This document shows positions 25,465 to 34,896 of a DNA stretch of 64,000 nt, in pieces (position 1 is the first letter of the stretch; each line of letters opens with the position of its first letter). Source of the stretch: Alistipes sp. CAG:831 (lineage in GTDB: Bacteria; Bacteroidota; Bacteroidia; Bacteroidales; UBA932); contig HF990410.1 of assembly GCA_000432775.1 (NCBI GenBank), positions 1 through 64,000 of the forward strand, given 5' to 3'. Position numbers and translations under genes: made by a program. The notes beneath the pieces were generated by a model. It ran no database searches. It worked only from the letters and a program-made list of their open reading frames with translations, and was not told the origin of the DNA.

Positions 25465-27255
25465 TTATTCACAGACTATGGTTACATTGTCCACGACCAT
25501 GATGCTGCCTGAGGCGGCACGGTACTGGTTGCCTTCCTTGCTGGCGGCGAAGATTACGGCCAGCTTGTAGGTCTTTGCGGGGTCGTAGTCCTTGACGTAA
25601 TTCAGGTCGAAGGAGAACTCGGTGAATTCGGCCACTCCGGCGGTCTCGAAGCTGCCGGTGGCGCAGATGGCCTCCGATGTGTAGATGTTCGATCCGTTGA
25701 GGGTCTCGTCCTCGCTGGTGACCTCGTAGAGTACTGCGTTGACAGTGCCGAGATCCTGCTGGTCTATGATGTTGCCGTTCTCATCGTAGAAATCCGTTCC
25801 AGGGGTGTATTTCAGCCATCCGCTGACGGTCAGCGGCTTGTCCTCGAAGAGGATGCCGAATTCGGTGGTGGCCATGGGGTCGGTTATTGCGGCAAAAGCA
25901 TTGAAAGTTCCGAGGAATATGGTGCCTGATGTAACAGCAGGAATTGTCTGTCCCATTAAACTCCCTTTGACGGTGTATACGGATTCGATGATAGCCCCTT
26001 TGCCTGTCATTCCATTTTCTGTTGGACGGACGGGGTATTCTCCGTTGTATTCAGGGTGTCCAAACATAGGGCCCATTTTCTTAATCAGAGCCACGGCATC
26101 GTTGCAAGTGGCCCAGCCTGCGGGGTTGAGTATGTCGTCGTACATAGTTCCGGCCTCCCATGTCTCGAAATCGTAGAAATAAGCGGCTCTACCGTACACC
26201 AATACGGTGTATATGTTCTCAGTTCCGTCCTCAGCTGTTACTGTGTAGGTGACGGTCTGGCCGTTGGACAGGTTTATGGATTCGCCGGATGCAGGAGATA
26301 TTGAGGCTTCGGCTGATATTTCTATAGTGGGGACAAGGGCTGTCAGGTCGCCTCCCTCTTGTGTAGTAATGACGGAGATAGTGTGGTTCTCCTGGTCGAT
26401 GGTGGTGCTGTGCACTGCTGCATTCGCGGAGTTGGAGGCGTCAAAGGTGAAGGAAGTGATGAGTGCCTCGCTGCTTTCGTTGCCGGTGAGTTTGGTGCCG
26501 TTGAATGTGACATCAACTGGGATGCCGTTGAAGTCGATGGCTATGTTGATGAATATCGAACCGTCCGAGGAGAATGTGCCGTTGACTGTCGTCGGAAGCT
26601 CGCCAAGGACAAGGGACAGGGTCTGCCCGCCGGAGAACCGGTATTCTTCCTCGGGGGTGTCGCTGAGACTAAGGAAGCAGCTGTCAATCTGTATGGTGCC
26701 CAGCACTATGCCTTCGAAGGAGAAGTCCTCAAGCAAGAGGCTGACTGTCGTGTCGTTTACCTTGGCTACCGTAATGTTCTTGGGGATGTCCGTACCGACA
26801 GGTGATTCATTCAATGTGATATCGATCAGACCTTTGTACTCGCCGGCCAACTGCTCGTCAATCGGGAATGTGGGCTCGTCAAAAGTGGCTGTGGCTGTGT
26901 AGGTGGCATTAGTAGTTCCGTCCTGGGCCGTAACAGTGAAGGTTACAGGGCCGTTGGAAAAGTCCACTGAGGATCCGGAAGCCGGGGAGACAGTCGCTCC
27001 TTCAGACACTGTGATGGTGGGCACGAGGGCAGAGAGCAGTGTGTCTGTGGCACTAGCGCTGACCGTGAATGTGATGGTGTTGCCCTCGATGACTGGCTGG
27101 GAGGTCACAATGCTGTTTGCTTCGATGGAGGTGTCGAAAGTAAAGGATGTGATCTGAGCCTCCTTGGAGAGTTCATCTACGGGCTGACATGAAGTGACGC
27201 CGAAGACGATGGCGACTGAGGCAAGCAGTAGATTTTTAAAAGAAAAAAATCTCAT
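25465..27255 (-). CDS. Multidomain surface lipoprotein (DUF5018-like repeats, PCMD tail)
   Basis: About 596 residues from the start chosen at 27255 (MRFFSFKNLL); a start 11 codons earlier would spoil the signal peptide. Lipobox FGVTSC places the lipid Cys near 23. Two DUF5018-like Ig repeats begin ITSFTFDTS (about 36) and ITSFTFDAS (about 270) and contain the paired SPASGxSxxxSNG motif. Between them lies a beta-barrel domain of the calycin-like type (LAGEYKGLIDITLNESPVG...VDVTFNGTKL, about 148-262). The C-terminal part (FYDFETWEAG to VDNVTIVCE) is PCMD-like. Isolated leftward gene with its own terminator; likely an outer-surface glycan-binding protein (inference). Confidence 0.85.
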   Translation of the reverse strand: MRFFSFKNLLLASVAIVFGVTSCQPVDELSKEAQITSFTFDTSIEANSIVTSQPVIEGNTITFTVSASATDTLLSALVPTITVSEGATVSPASGSSVDFSNGPVTFTVTAQDGTTNATYTATATFDEPTFPIDEQLAGEYKGLIDITLNESPVGTDIPKNITVAKVNDTTVSLLLEDFSFEGIVLGTIQIDSCFLSLSDTPEEEYRFSGGQTLSLVLGELPTTVNGTFSSDGSIFINIAIDFNGIPVDVTFNGTKLTGNESSEALITSFTFDASNSANAAVHSTTIDQENHTISVITTQEGGDLTALVPTIEISAEASISPASGESINLSNGQTVTYTVTAEDGTENIYTVLVYGRAAYFYDFETWEAGTMYDDILNPAGWATCNDAVALIKKMGPMFGHPEYNGEYPVRPTENGMTGKGAIIESVYTVKGSLMGQTIPAVTSGTIFLGTFNAFAAITDPMATTEFGILFEDKPLTVSGWLKYTPGTDFYDENGNIIDQQDLGTVNAVLYEVTSEDETLNGSNIYTSEAICATGSFETAGVAEFTEFSFDLNYVKDYDPAKTYKLAVIFAASKEGNQYRAASGSIMVVDNVTIVCE

Positions 27256-27357
27256 AAGTTTGTAATGGTTTAAATGATTAGTACTCAATGTTTTCCGTAG
27301 GTCGGAACCGGGAGGACTCTCCCGCGTGTTTTAGGTAAGGCGCTGCTAAGATAAATC

Positions 27358-27404
27358 TTTTATCCCAACAGTGGATAAAATTGCGGGATAATTTATTATT
27401 TTTG
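27358..27404 (+). promoter_or_regulatory. hutU promoter with candidate operator
   Basis: The -7 box TATTTTTG lies at 27397-27404. Just upstream an inverted repeat, TTTTATCC (27358-27365), seven bases, GGATAAAA (27373-27380), is followed by a third half-site-like GGGATAA at 27385-27391. This sits where a -33 element would be, so a regulator bound there could block or aid transcription of hutU-mutA-mutB. Confidence 0.5.
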
Positions 27405-27446
27405 TAAATTATTTGAAAAGCCAAAAAAGACAAAGCATTTGACTAT

Positions 27447-29435
27447 ATGACTGATTTTCAGAAAGCAATCATTGAAGGTATTCCGGACGTGCTGCCGGCG
27501 CCCAAGCCGTTCGACCCCACGGTCAACCATGCACCCCACCGGAAACAGATTCTGACAGCCGACGAGAAGAAGCTCGCGCTGAGAAATGCCCTGCGTTATT
27601 TTCCCCCGAAACATCATGCGGAACTGATTCCGGAGTTCAAGGAAGAACTTGAGACCTACGGACGTATCTACATGTACCGGCTCCGTCCGGATTACAAGAT
27701 ATACGCCCGGAGCATAGATGATTTCCCCCACAAGAGCCGCCAGGCCGCAGCCATCATGCTCATGATCTCCAACAACCTGGACATGGCCGTAGCCCAGCAT
27801 CCCCACGAGCTGATCGTCTACGGAGGCAACGGGGCTGCATTCCAGAACTGGGCCCAGTACCGTCTGACCATGCAGTATCTCTCGCAGATGACGGACGAGC
27901 AGACCCTGGTGCTGTATTCGGGACATCCGCTGGGACTCTTCCCTTCGCATAAGGACGCACCTCGTCTGGTCATCACAAACGGAATGGTTATTCCCAACTA
28001 CTCTTCCAAGGACCATTGGGAGAAGTTCAATGCCCTCGGCGTCTCCCAGTACGGACAGATGACTGCGGGCTCTTTCATGTATATAGGCCCTCAGGGCATC
28101 GTGCACGGTACGACCATCACTGTGATGAACGCCGCCAGGATGCACACCCGTCCCGGGACGGAGAACCGCGGCAAGCTCTTCGTAAGTTCCGGTCTCGGAG
28201 GAATGTCCGGGGCTCAGGGCAAGGCTTCGGTGATAGCCGGCGTGGTCGGTATCATCGCGGAGATCAATCCCAAGGCCATCCGTACCCGCTATTCCCAGGG
28301 TTGGGTGGACGAGGTGTATACGGAGCTCGACCCGCTGATCGACAGGGCTCTGGAGGCACGCGAGAAGAAGGAGGCAGTGGCTCTGGCATATCAGGGCAAT
28401 ATCGTGGACCTCTGGGAGAGACTGGCCAAGAGGGGAGTGGATGTGGATCTCGGTTCCGACCAGACGTCCCTGCACAACCCCTGGGCCGGCGGATACTATC
28501 CCGCAGGCTTCACCTTCGAGGAGTCCAACGAGATGATGGCCTCCGACCCTGACAAGTTCAAGAGGGAGGTGCAGAAGTCCCTCCGCCGTCAGGTGGCCGC
28601 CATCAACAAGCTCACCGAACGCGGCATGTATTTCTTCGACTACGGCAATGCCTTCCTGCTGGAGGCTTCCCGCGCCAAGGCCGACATCATGGGCGTGAAC
28701 GGAGCATTCCGCTATCCCTCCTATGTGCAGGACATCATGGGCCCTCTGTTCTTCGACTACGGCTTCGGCCCCTACCGCTGGGTATGCACGTCCTCTAAGC
28801 CCGAGGATCTGGCCGAGACCGACCGTATAGCGGCAGAGGTGCTCGAGGATATCTACAGGACAGCCCCTGACGAGATAAAGAACCAGCTCGCCGACAACAT
28901 ACACTGGATCCGCGAGGCCGGCCGCAACAAGCTGGTGGTAGGCTCGCAGGCCCGTATTCTCTACGCTGATGCGGAGGGACGCACCAAGATAGCCCTGGAG
29001 ATGAACCGCGCTATCCGCGAGGGCCGTATCTCGGCCCCCATTGTCCTGGGCCGCGACCATCACGATGTATCCGGCACCGACTCCCCCTACCGTGAGACCT
29101 CCAATATCTACGACGGCTCACAGTTCACCGCCGATATGGCAGTGCAGAACGTCATAGGCGACTCCTTCCGCGGAGCCACCTGGGTGTCCCTGCACAACGG
29201 CGGCGGAGTAGGCTGGGGAGAGGTCATCAACGGAGGCTTCGGTATGGTCATTGACGGCAGTGAGGACTCCGACCGCAAGATCCGCTGCATGCTTCACTGG
29301 GATGTCAACAACGGCATCGCCCGCCGCAGCTGGGCCCGCAACAAGGGTGCGATATTTGCCATTCAGCGTGAGATGGAGCGCACCCCCGAGCTCAAGGTGA
29401 CTATCCCTTACCTGGTGGACGACAAGCTCCTTTAG
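27447..29435 (+). CDS. hutU: Urocanate hydratase
   Basis: Converts urocanate to imidazolonepropionate with a tightly bound NAD+, the second step of histidine degradation. The 662-residue length is that of the long Bacteroidota form. Recognisable segments: ELIVYGGNGAAFQNWAQYRL, YSGHPLGLFPSH, NAARMHTRPGTE, FVSSGLGGMSGAQGKA (NAD site, about 248-263) and FFDYGFGPYRWVCTSSKPED (about 433-452). No hutH, hutI or ftcD is nearby, so the pathway is split in this genome or the gene is used with imported urocanate. Methylmalonyl-CoA mutase genes follow 53 bases downstream on the same strand. Confidence 0.95.
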   Translation: MTDFQKAIIEGIPDVLPAPKPFDPTVNHAPHRKQILTADEKKLALRNALRYFPPKHHAELIPEFKEELETYGRIYMYRLRPDYKIYARSIDDFPHKSRQAAAIMLMISNNLDMAVAQHPHELIVYGGNGAAFQNWAQYRLTMQYLSQMTDEQTLVLYSGHPLGLFPSHKDAPRLVITNGMVIPNYSSKDHWEKFNALGVSQYGQMTAGSFMYIGPQGIVHGTTITVMNAARMHTRPGTENRGKLFVSSGLGGMSGAQGKASVIAGVVGIIAEINPKAIRTRYSQGWVDEVYTELDPLIDRALEAREKKEAVALAYQGNIVDLWERLAKRGVDVDLGSDQTSLHNPWAGGYYPAGFTFEESNEMMASDPDKFKREVQKSLRRQVAAINKLTERGMYFFDYGNAFLLEASRAKADIMGVNGAFRYPSYVQDIMGPLFFDYGFGPYRWVCTSSKPEDLAETDRIAAEVLEDIYRTAPDEIKNQLADNIHWIREAGRNKLVVGSQARILYADAEGRTKIALEMNRAIREGRISAPIVLGRDHHDVSGTDSPYRETSNIYDGSQFTADMAVQNVIGDSFRGATWVSLHNGGGVGWGEVINGGFGMVIDGSEDSDRKIRCMLHWDVNNGIARRSWARNKGAIFAIQREMERTPELKVTIPYLVDDKLL

Positions 29436-29488
29436 ATTAAGGCAGAACATATTTGCAACTATTAAAATAACTTTCAAATTTTTGAAAT

Positions 29489-31381
29489 ATGGCAGAAAAA
29501 TTATTTACCGAATTTCCTCCTGTCCCTACGTCAGCATGGGAAGAGGTGATTACCAAGGACCTCAAGGGGGCCGACTACGAGAAGAAACTCGTGTGGAGGA
29601 CCCTCGACGGATTCACGGTGCGCCCCTATTACCGCGCTGAGGACCTTCAGGGTCTGAAGTACATAGGGAAGAATCCCGGTGAGTTCCCCTTCGTAAGAGG
29701 AACCCGTCAGAACAACAAGTGGTTCATCAACGAGAGCGTATGCTGCGGGGATATCGCTGCAGCCAACAGCCAGGCCCTCACACTTCTGACAAAGGGTGTG
29801 GAGTCCTTCACATTCCACCTTCCCGAGGGCAAGGTGATGGAAGTGGCCGACTATACCGCTCTCCTGAAGGGTATTTCACTCGACAAGGTGCCTGTGAACT
29901 TCCGCGGCTGCTGCCCCAAGAATGTGGACGGCCTGCACAATTTCCTCAAGTATGTTGACTCGCTCGGCATCGACAAGGATGCTGTCCGCGCTACATTTGA
30001 CTTCTCGCCTCTGAGACCTCTCAACAAGAAGGGCTCTTTCTGCGAGGACAAGGCTTTCGCCGCCCTTGCCGAGTGCGTAAAGGCTGCCGCTTCCTATAAG
30101 AATGTACGTGTCATCGCAGTGGACGCTGTGATCTACAACAGCTGCGGAGCATCCTCTACCCAGGAGCTCGCATTTGCCCTCAGCCAGGGCAGCGAGTACA
30201 TCTCCCGTCTCTCCGAGATGGGCATTGATGTGGAGACCATCGCCCGCAAGACTTTCTTCGAGTTTGCCGTAGGCAGCTCCTACTTCATGGAGATCGCCAA
30301 GTTCCGTGCCGCCCGCATGCTCTGGGCCAATGTTGTAGAGGACTACGGCTGCGCCAAAGGCTGCCCTGAGATGATGCTGGTATTCGCCACCACCTCCGAG
30401 TACAACCTTACGGTCTACGATTCCTATGTAAATATGCTCCGCGGTACCACCGAGGCCATGAGCGCCGCCATCGCAGGTGTGGACTACCTCGAAGTGCTGC
30501 CTTACGATTTCGCATTCAGAGTGCCCAATGACTTCTCCCGCCGTATCGCACGCAACGTGCAGAACATCCTCAAGGAGGAGGCCCGCTTCGACAAGGTCGT
30601 TGACCCTGCAGCCGGTTCCTACTATGTGGAGATGCTTACCGAGAAGATCGCCGAGGCCGCATGGGATCTCTTCCGCAAGGTAGAGGCCGCCGGCGGCTAT
30701 GTGGCCCAGTTCAAGGCCGGATTCATCCAGTCCGAGATCAAGGCCGTGTCCGACAAGAGGGACAAGAACTACGCAACCCGCCGCGACACCATCCTCGGCA
30801 GCAACCAGTATCCCAACTTCCTCGAGAAGGCCGGAGACGAGATTACTCCCGAGATCGTATCCCGCGACATCCTCACCCGCATGGGGCAGGTCGTTCCCGC
30901 CCACGGCTGCCAGAAGGAGGATGCGGTGGAGCCTCTGAAGCCCTACCGCGCAGCTGAGGCCTTCGAGGCCCTCCGTCTTGCTACAGACCGCAGCGGCAAG
31001 GAGCCCAAGGCATTCATGCTTACATTCGGCAACCTGGCCATGTGCCGCGCCCGTGCCCAGTTCTCCTCGAACTTCTTCGCAGTGGCCGGTATCCGCATCA
31101 TCGACAACAACCGTTTCGCTTCCATCGAGGAGGGCGTAAAGGCTGCCCTCGCTTCCGGAGCCGAGATCGTGGTTGCCTGCTCGTCCGACGACGAGTACGC
31201 TGAGGCAGTGCCTGAGATCGCACGCCTTATCGGTGACAAGGCCATCGTAGTCGTAGCAGGCGAGCCTGCCTGCAAGGAGGATCTCCAGTCCAAAGGAATC
31301 CAGAACTTTATCAGTGTCAAGAGCAACGTCCTCGAGACCCTTCGCGGCTATCAGGAGAAGCTCGGAATCAAATCTCTTTAA
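29489..31381 (+). CDS. mutA: Methylmalonyl-CoA mutase small (beta) subunit
   Basis: The 630-residue non-catalytic partner of MutB in the heterodimeric mutase that interconverts succinyl-CoA and (R)-methylmalonyl-CoA on the way to propionate. It has the mutase TIM-barrel pattern (AWEEVITKDLKGADYEKKLVWRT..., FAVGSSYFMEIAKFRAARMLWANV, DPAAGSYYVE) and a degenerate C-terminal B12-like domain lacking the DxHxxG cobalamin signature. Starts 53 bases after hutU and ends 11 bases before mutB. Codon use is strongly biased, as expected for a highly expressed gene. Confidence 0.95.
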   Translation: MAEKLFTEFPPVPTSAWEEVITKDLKGADYEKKLVWRTLDGFTVRPYYRAEDLQGLKYIGKNPGEFPFVRGTRQNNKWFINESVCCGDIAAANSQALTLLTKGVESFTFHLPEGKVMEVADYTALLKGISLDKVPVNFRGCCPKNVDGLHNFLKYVDSLGIDKDAVRATFDFSPLRPLNKKGSFCEDKAFAALAECVKAAASYKNVRVIAVDAVIYNSCGASSTQELAFALSQGSEYISRLSEMGIDVETIARKTFFEFAVGSSYFMEIAKFRAARMLWANVVEDYGCAKGCPEMMLVFATTSEYNLTVYDSYVNMLRGTTEAMSAAIAGVDYLEVLPYDFAFRVPNDFSRRIARNVQNILKEEARFDKVVDPAAGSYYVEMLTEKIAEAAWDLFRKVEAAGGYVAQFKAGFIQSEIKAVSDKRDKNYATRRDTILGSNQYPNFLEKAGDEITPEIVSRDILTRMGQVVPAHGCQKEDAVEPLKPYRAAEAFEALRLATDRSGKEPKAFMLTFGNLAMCRARAQFSSNFFAVAGIRIIDNNRFASIEEGVKAALASGAEIVVACSSDDEYAEAVPEIARLIGDKAIVVVAGEPACKEDLQSKGIQNFISVKSNVLETLRGYQEKLGIKSL

Positions 31382-31392
31382 TCTCAGAAGAT

Positions 31393-33522
31393 ATGCGTCC
31401 TAATTTTAAAGACATACAGTTTGACAATGCCGCCGCAGGATGCGCGCAGGCAGCTGCTTCACAGCAGATTTGGGAGACTCCGGAGCACATCGGCGTGAAG
31501 GAGATCTACACTCCCGGGGACAATGAGGGAATGGAGCACCTGAACTATGCAGCAGGTCTTCCTCCTTTCCTCCGCGGACCTTACAGCACCATGTACGTGA
31601 TGAGGCCCTGGACCATACGTCAGTATGCAGGCTTCTCCACGGCAGAGGAGTCCAATGCTTTCTACCGCAGGAATCTCGCCGCAGGACAGAAGGGTCTGTC
31701 CGTGGCATTTGACCTGGCTACACACAGAGGCTACGATGCCGACCATCCCCGCGTAGTCGGTGACGTCGGAAAGGCCGGTGTGTCTATCTGCAGCGTAGAG
31801 GACATGAAGGTGCTCTTCGACCAGATACCTCTGAACAAGATGTCAGTGTCCATGACCATGAACGGAGCCGTTCTGCCTATCCTGGCCTTCTATATCGTGG
31901 CAGCCCAGGAGCAGGGTGCCAAGCTCGAGGAGATGCAGGGTACCATCCAGAACGATATCCTCAAGGAGTTCATGGTCCGCAACACCTACATCTATCCTCC
32001 CGAGTTCTCGATGAGGATTATCGGCGACATCTTTGCCTACACCTCCAAGTACATGCCCAAGTTCAATTCGATATCCATCTCCGGCTACCACATGCAGGAG
32101 GCCGGCGCTACCTGCGACATCGAGATGGCCTATACCCTGGCTGACGGTCTGGAGTACCTGCGTACAGGTATCAAGGCCGGCATCGACGTGGATGCCTTCG
32201 CTCCCCGTCTGTCCTTCTTCTGGGCCATCGGCATGAACCACTTCATGGAGATCGCCAAGATGCGTGCAGCCCGTATGCTCTGGGCCAAGATTGTAAAGCA
32301 GTTCAATCCTAAGAGCAACAAGTCCCTCTCACTGAGGACCCACTGCCAGACATCCGGCTGGTCCCTCACCGAGCAGGATCCTTTCAACAACGTGGCCAGG
32401 ACATGTATCGAGGCCATGGGCGCCGCACTCGGACATACCCAGTCCCTGCATACCAACGCTCTCGACGAGGCTATCGCCCTGCCTACCGACTTCTCCGCCC
32501 GTATCGCACGTAACACCCAGATATACATCCAGGAGGAGACCAACGTATGCCGCGGCATAGATCCTTGGGCAGGTTCCTACTATGTGGAGTACCTGACCGA
32601 CCAGATCGCTCACAGAGCATGGGAGCACATCCAGGAGATCGAGAAGCTCGGCGGTATGGCCAAGGCTATCGAGACCGGTATCCCCAAACTCCGTATCGAG
32701 GAGGCCGCCGCACGCAAGCAGGCCCGTATCGACTCAGGTGTGGACAAGATTATCGGTATCAACGAGTACCGTCTGGACAAGGAGGATCCCATCGAGATTC
32801 TCGACATCGACAACACCAAGGTACGCGAGTCCCAGATCGCCCGTCTGAAGGAGCTCCGTGCCAACCGTGACAATGCCGCTGTCCAGGCTTCTCTGGATGC
32901 CATCACCAAGGCTGTCGAGACCAAGAGCGGCAACCTGCTCGAGCTCGCAGTCGAGGCCGCACGCAACCGCGCCACCCTCGGTGAGATTTCGGATGCATGC
33001 GAGAAAGTAGTAGGAAGATATAAAGCAGTTATACGTATGAATACAGGTGTTTACTCTTCAGAGGTCAAGAATGACAGCGAGTTCGAGAAAGCCAAGGAGA
33101 TGGTTGCCGAGTTCGCGAAGAAGGAAGGCCGTCAGCCCCGTATCATGATTGCCAAGCTGGGTCAGGACGGACACGACCGTGGAGCCAAGGTTGTGGCTAC
33201 CGGTTATGCCGACTGCGGCTTCGATGTGGATATGGGCCCTCTCTTCCAGACTCCTGCAGAGGCAGCAAAGCAGGCTGTGGAGAACGACGTTCACATCGTC
33301 GGCGTATCCTCCCTCGCAGCCGGTCACAAGACCCTCGTGCCCCAGATCATCGACGAGCTCAAGAAGCTCGGACGTGAGGACATCCTGGTGGTAGTCGGCG
33401 GTGTCATTCCTCCTCAGGATTACGACGCCCTCTACAAGGCAGGTGCCGCCGCCATCTTCGGCCCCGGTACCCGTATCTCCACCGCAGTCATCAAGATGAT
33501 CGAGCTGCTCAACATGCGTTAA
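31393..33522 (+). CDS. mutB: Methylmalonyl-CoA mutase large (alpha) subunit
   Basis: The 709-residue catalytic, adenosylcobalamin-dependent subunit. N-terminal barrel motifs include RPWTIRQYAGFSTAEESN (about 70-87), GLSVAFDLATHRGYDADHPR and RTHCQTSGWSLTEQDP. The C-terminal cobalamin domain carries the lower-ligand motif GQDGHDRGAK (about 590-599) and the GVSSLAAGHKTLVPQ and VVGGVIPPQDY segments. Cotranscribed with mutA and ended by a strong terminator. Centre of propionate formation from succinate. Confidence 0.97.
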   Translation: MRPNFKDIQFDNAAAGCAQAAASQQIWETPEHIGVKEIYTPGDNEGMEHLNYAAGLPPFLRGPYSTMYVMRPWTIRQYAGFSTAEESNAFYRRNLAAGQKGLSVAFDLATHRGYDADHPRVVGDVGKAGVSICSVEDMKVLFDQIPLNKMSVSMTMNGAVLPILAFYIVAAQEQGAKLEEMQGTIQNDILKEFMVRNTYIYPPEFSMRIIGDIFAYTSKYMPKFNSISISGYHMQEAGATCDIEMAYTLADGLEYLRTGIKAGIDVDAFAPRLSFFWAIGMNHFMEIAKMRAARMLWAKIVKQFNPKSNKSLSLRTHCQTSGWSLTEQDPFNNVARTCIEAMGAALGHTQSLHTNALDEAIALPTDFSARIARNTQIYIQEETNVCRGIDPWAGSYYVEYLTDQIAHRAWEHIQEIEKLGGMAKAIETGIPKLRIEEAAARKQARIDSGVDKIIGINEYRLDKEDPIEILDIDNTKVRESQIARLKELRANRDNAAVQASLDAITKAVETKSGNLLELAVEAARNRATLGEISDACEKVVGRYKAVIRMNTGVYSSEVKNDSEFEKAKEMVAEFAKKEGRQPRIMIAKLGQDGHDRGAKVVATGYADCGFDVDMGPLFQTPAEAAKQAVENDVHIVGVSSLAAGHKTLVPQIIDELKKLGREDILVVVGGVIPPQDYDALYKAGAAAIFGPGTRISTAVIKMIELLNMR

Positions 33523-33556
33523 TGCAGATGCTTCTGAGGCAGAATGCTTTTGAATC

Positions 33557-33590
33557 AGCCCGGCCGGAATTGTTCCGGACGGGCTTTTTC
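33557..33590 (+). terminator. Intrinsic terminator after mutB
   Basis: Stem AGCCCGGCCGGAA with TTCCGGACGGGCT, one mismatch, loop TTG, followed by TTTTTC on the plus strand. Confidence 0.85.
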
Positions 33591-33622
33591 AATTCTTCCG
33601 GCCTGTGAAAACTAATATGCTG

Positions 33623-34777
33623 TCATCCCAAGTCTTTCCAGGGACGCAGGTCTCCGTCTGATGTCATCAGTGCTGTTTCTCCCATGTAGATGACAGTACG
33701 TCGGGAGGGTGCTGCGCCTGACAGTCCTGCCCAGTAGTTTAGCCCCTTAAAGAAATCTGTGGAGAATGTGGCTCCGGATTTTATTTCATAGGCGTGCTGG
33801 GAGCCTTCTTCTGAAACTATCAGGTCAATCTCATGTCCCGTGCTGTCGCGCCAGAATGAGAGTGCCGGCTCGTTTCCTCTGTTAAGGCTGCGTTTCGTAA
33901 ACTCGTTTATAACCATGTTCTCGAACAGACTGTCTCTGAGATAGTGTGTTGACAGTTGGGCCTGGCTTCTGATGTCCAGCAGTGAGCAGGCAAGCCCCGT
34001 GTCATGGAAATAGAGCTTTGGGGATTTGACGAGCCGTTTTGAGAAATTATTGTAGTCCGGGCGCAGAAAGTAGATGATGTAGCTCTCTTCCAGAATGGAC
34101 AGCCATGCGTCTACGGTCGGGGCAGAGATACCGCACTCGACGGCAAGAGAGGCTTTGTTGAGCAACTGTCCTATACGTCCGGCGCATAGGCGGACCAGCT
34201 TTTTAAAGCGCGAGAGGTCTTCAATTGCTTTCATTTCCCTTACATCATTTTCGATATAGGACTTGATGTAGCTCGGGTAGTAGTCTGCTGGATCTATCTC
34301 CCTGTCGTAGATGGCTGGATATGAGCCGTAAAATATTTCTGCATCGTAACTTTCCGGAAGTATGCCGGCCTGCTGCATCTCCTCGTGGGAGAATGGCAGC
34401 AGAGTCAGAAGGCCGGTCCTTCCCGCCAGAGACTGGTCTATGGCTTTCATCAGCTCGAAGTTCTGCGAACCTGTCAGGATGTACATTCCCATTTTACCGG
34501 TTCTGTCGGCGTGTGTCTGGAGATAGGAAAGCAGTGACGGAACTTTCTGGACTTCGTCAATTATGGTCTGCGACGGGTAGGTGGCGATAAACCCTCTGGG
34601 GTCATTGGCTGCAAATTCCCTGTTGTCAAGATCTTCGAGGGAGATCTGGCGATAATCTGGGAATGCGGCTGCGGCTAAGGTAGATTTGCCTGACTGCCGT
34701 GGCCCGGTAAGTGTGACAAAAGGAAATTTCATCGCAAGGGATTGAAGTTTAGCCTGAAGAGTTCTGCTGATTTTCAT
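33623..34777 (-). CDS. AAA-type ATPase with DUF4143 domain
   Basis: About 384 residues. N-terminal ATPase: Walker A TGPRQSGKSTL (about 24-34), Walker B-like QTIIDEVQKVPSLL, sensor TGSQNFELM. The C-terminal DUF4143 domain ends with a PD-(D/E)XK-like pattern (GHEIDLIVSEEGSQHAYEIKSG). Such proteins are common and variable in Bacteroidota and may be linked to mobile DNA or defence; function unproven. I prefer the start at 34777 (MKISRTLQAKL) because a TATTTTTG -7 box lies at 34795-34802 on the minus strand, across the earlier ATG at 34798. Very AT-rich upstream region. Confidence 0.85.
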   Translation of the reverse strand: MKISRTLQAKLQSLAMKFPFVTLTGPRQSGKSTLAAAAFPDYRQISLEDLDNREFAANDPRGFIATYPSQTIIDEVQKVPSLLSYLQTHADRTGKMGMYILTGSQNFELMKAIDQSLAGRTGLLTLLPFSHEEMQQAGILPESYDAEIFYGSYPAIYDREIDPADYYPSYIKSYIENDVREMKAIEDLSRFKKLVRLCAGRIGQLLNKASLAVECGISAPTVDAWLSILEESYIIYFLRPDYNNFSKRLVKSPKLYFHDTGLACSLLDIRSQAQLSTHYLRDSLFENMVINEFTKRSLNRGNEPALSFWRDSTGHEIDLIVSEEGSQHAYEIKSGATFSTDFFKGLNYWAGLSGAAPSRRTVIYMGETALMTSDGDLRPWKDLG

Positions 34778-34896
34778 TTTTGCAAAAATTTTATACAAAA
34801 ATAAAATATGATTTAATTTTTACAAAATTATTTAGCAAAAATAAATTGCCGGATGCAGGTTCGTGTCAAGCCGCCCGTAAACGGCTGTCAGTTAGA

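Noticed and set aside
27396..29063. Long leftward frame opposite hutU, and similar long frames opposite mutA and the CNNM gene
   Set aside because: Shadow frames of strongly biased GC-rich genes: the plus-strand products have clear families and the minus products have none.
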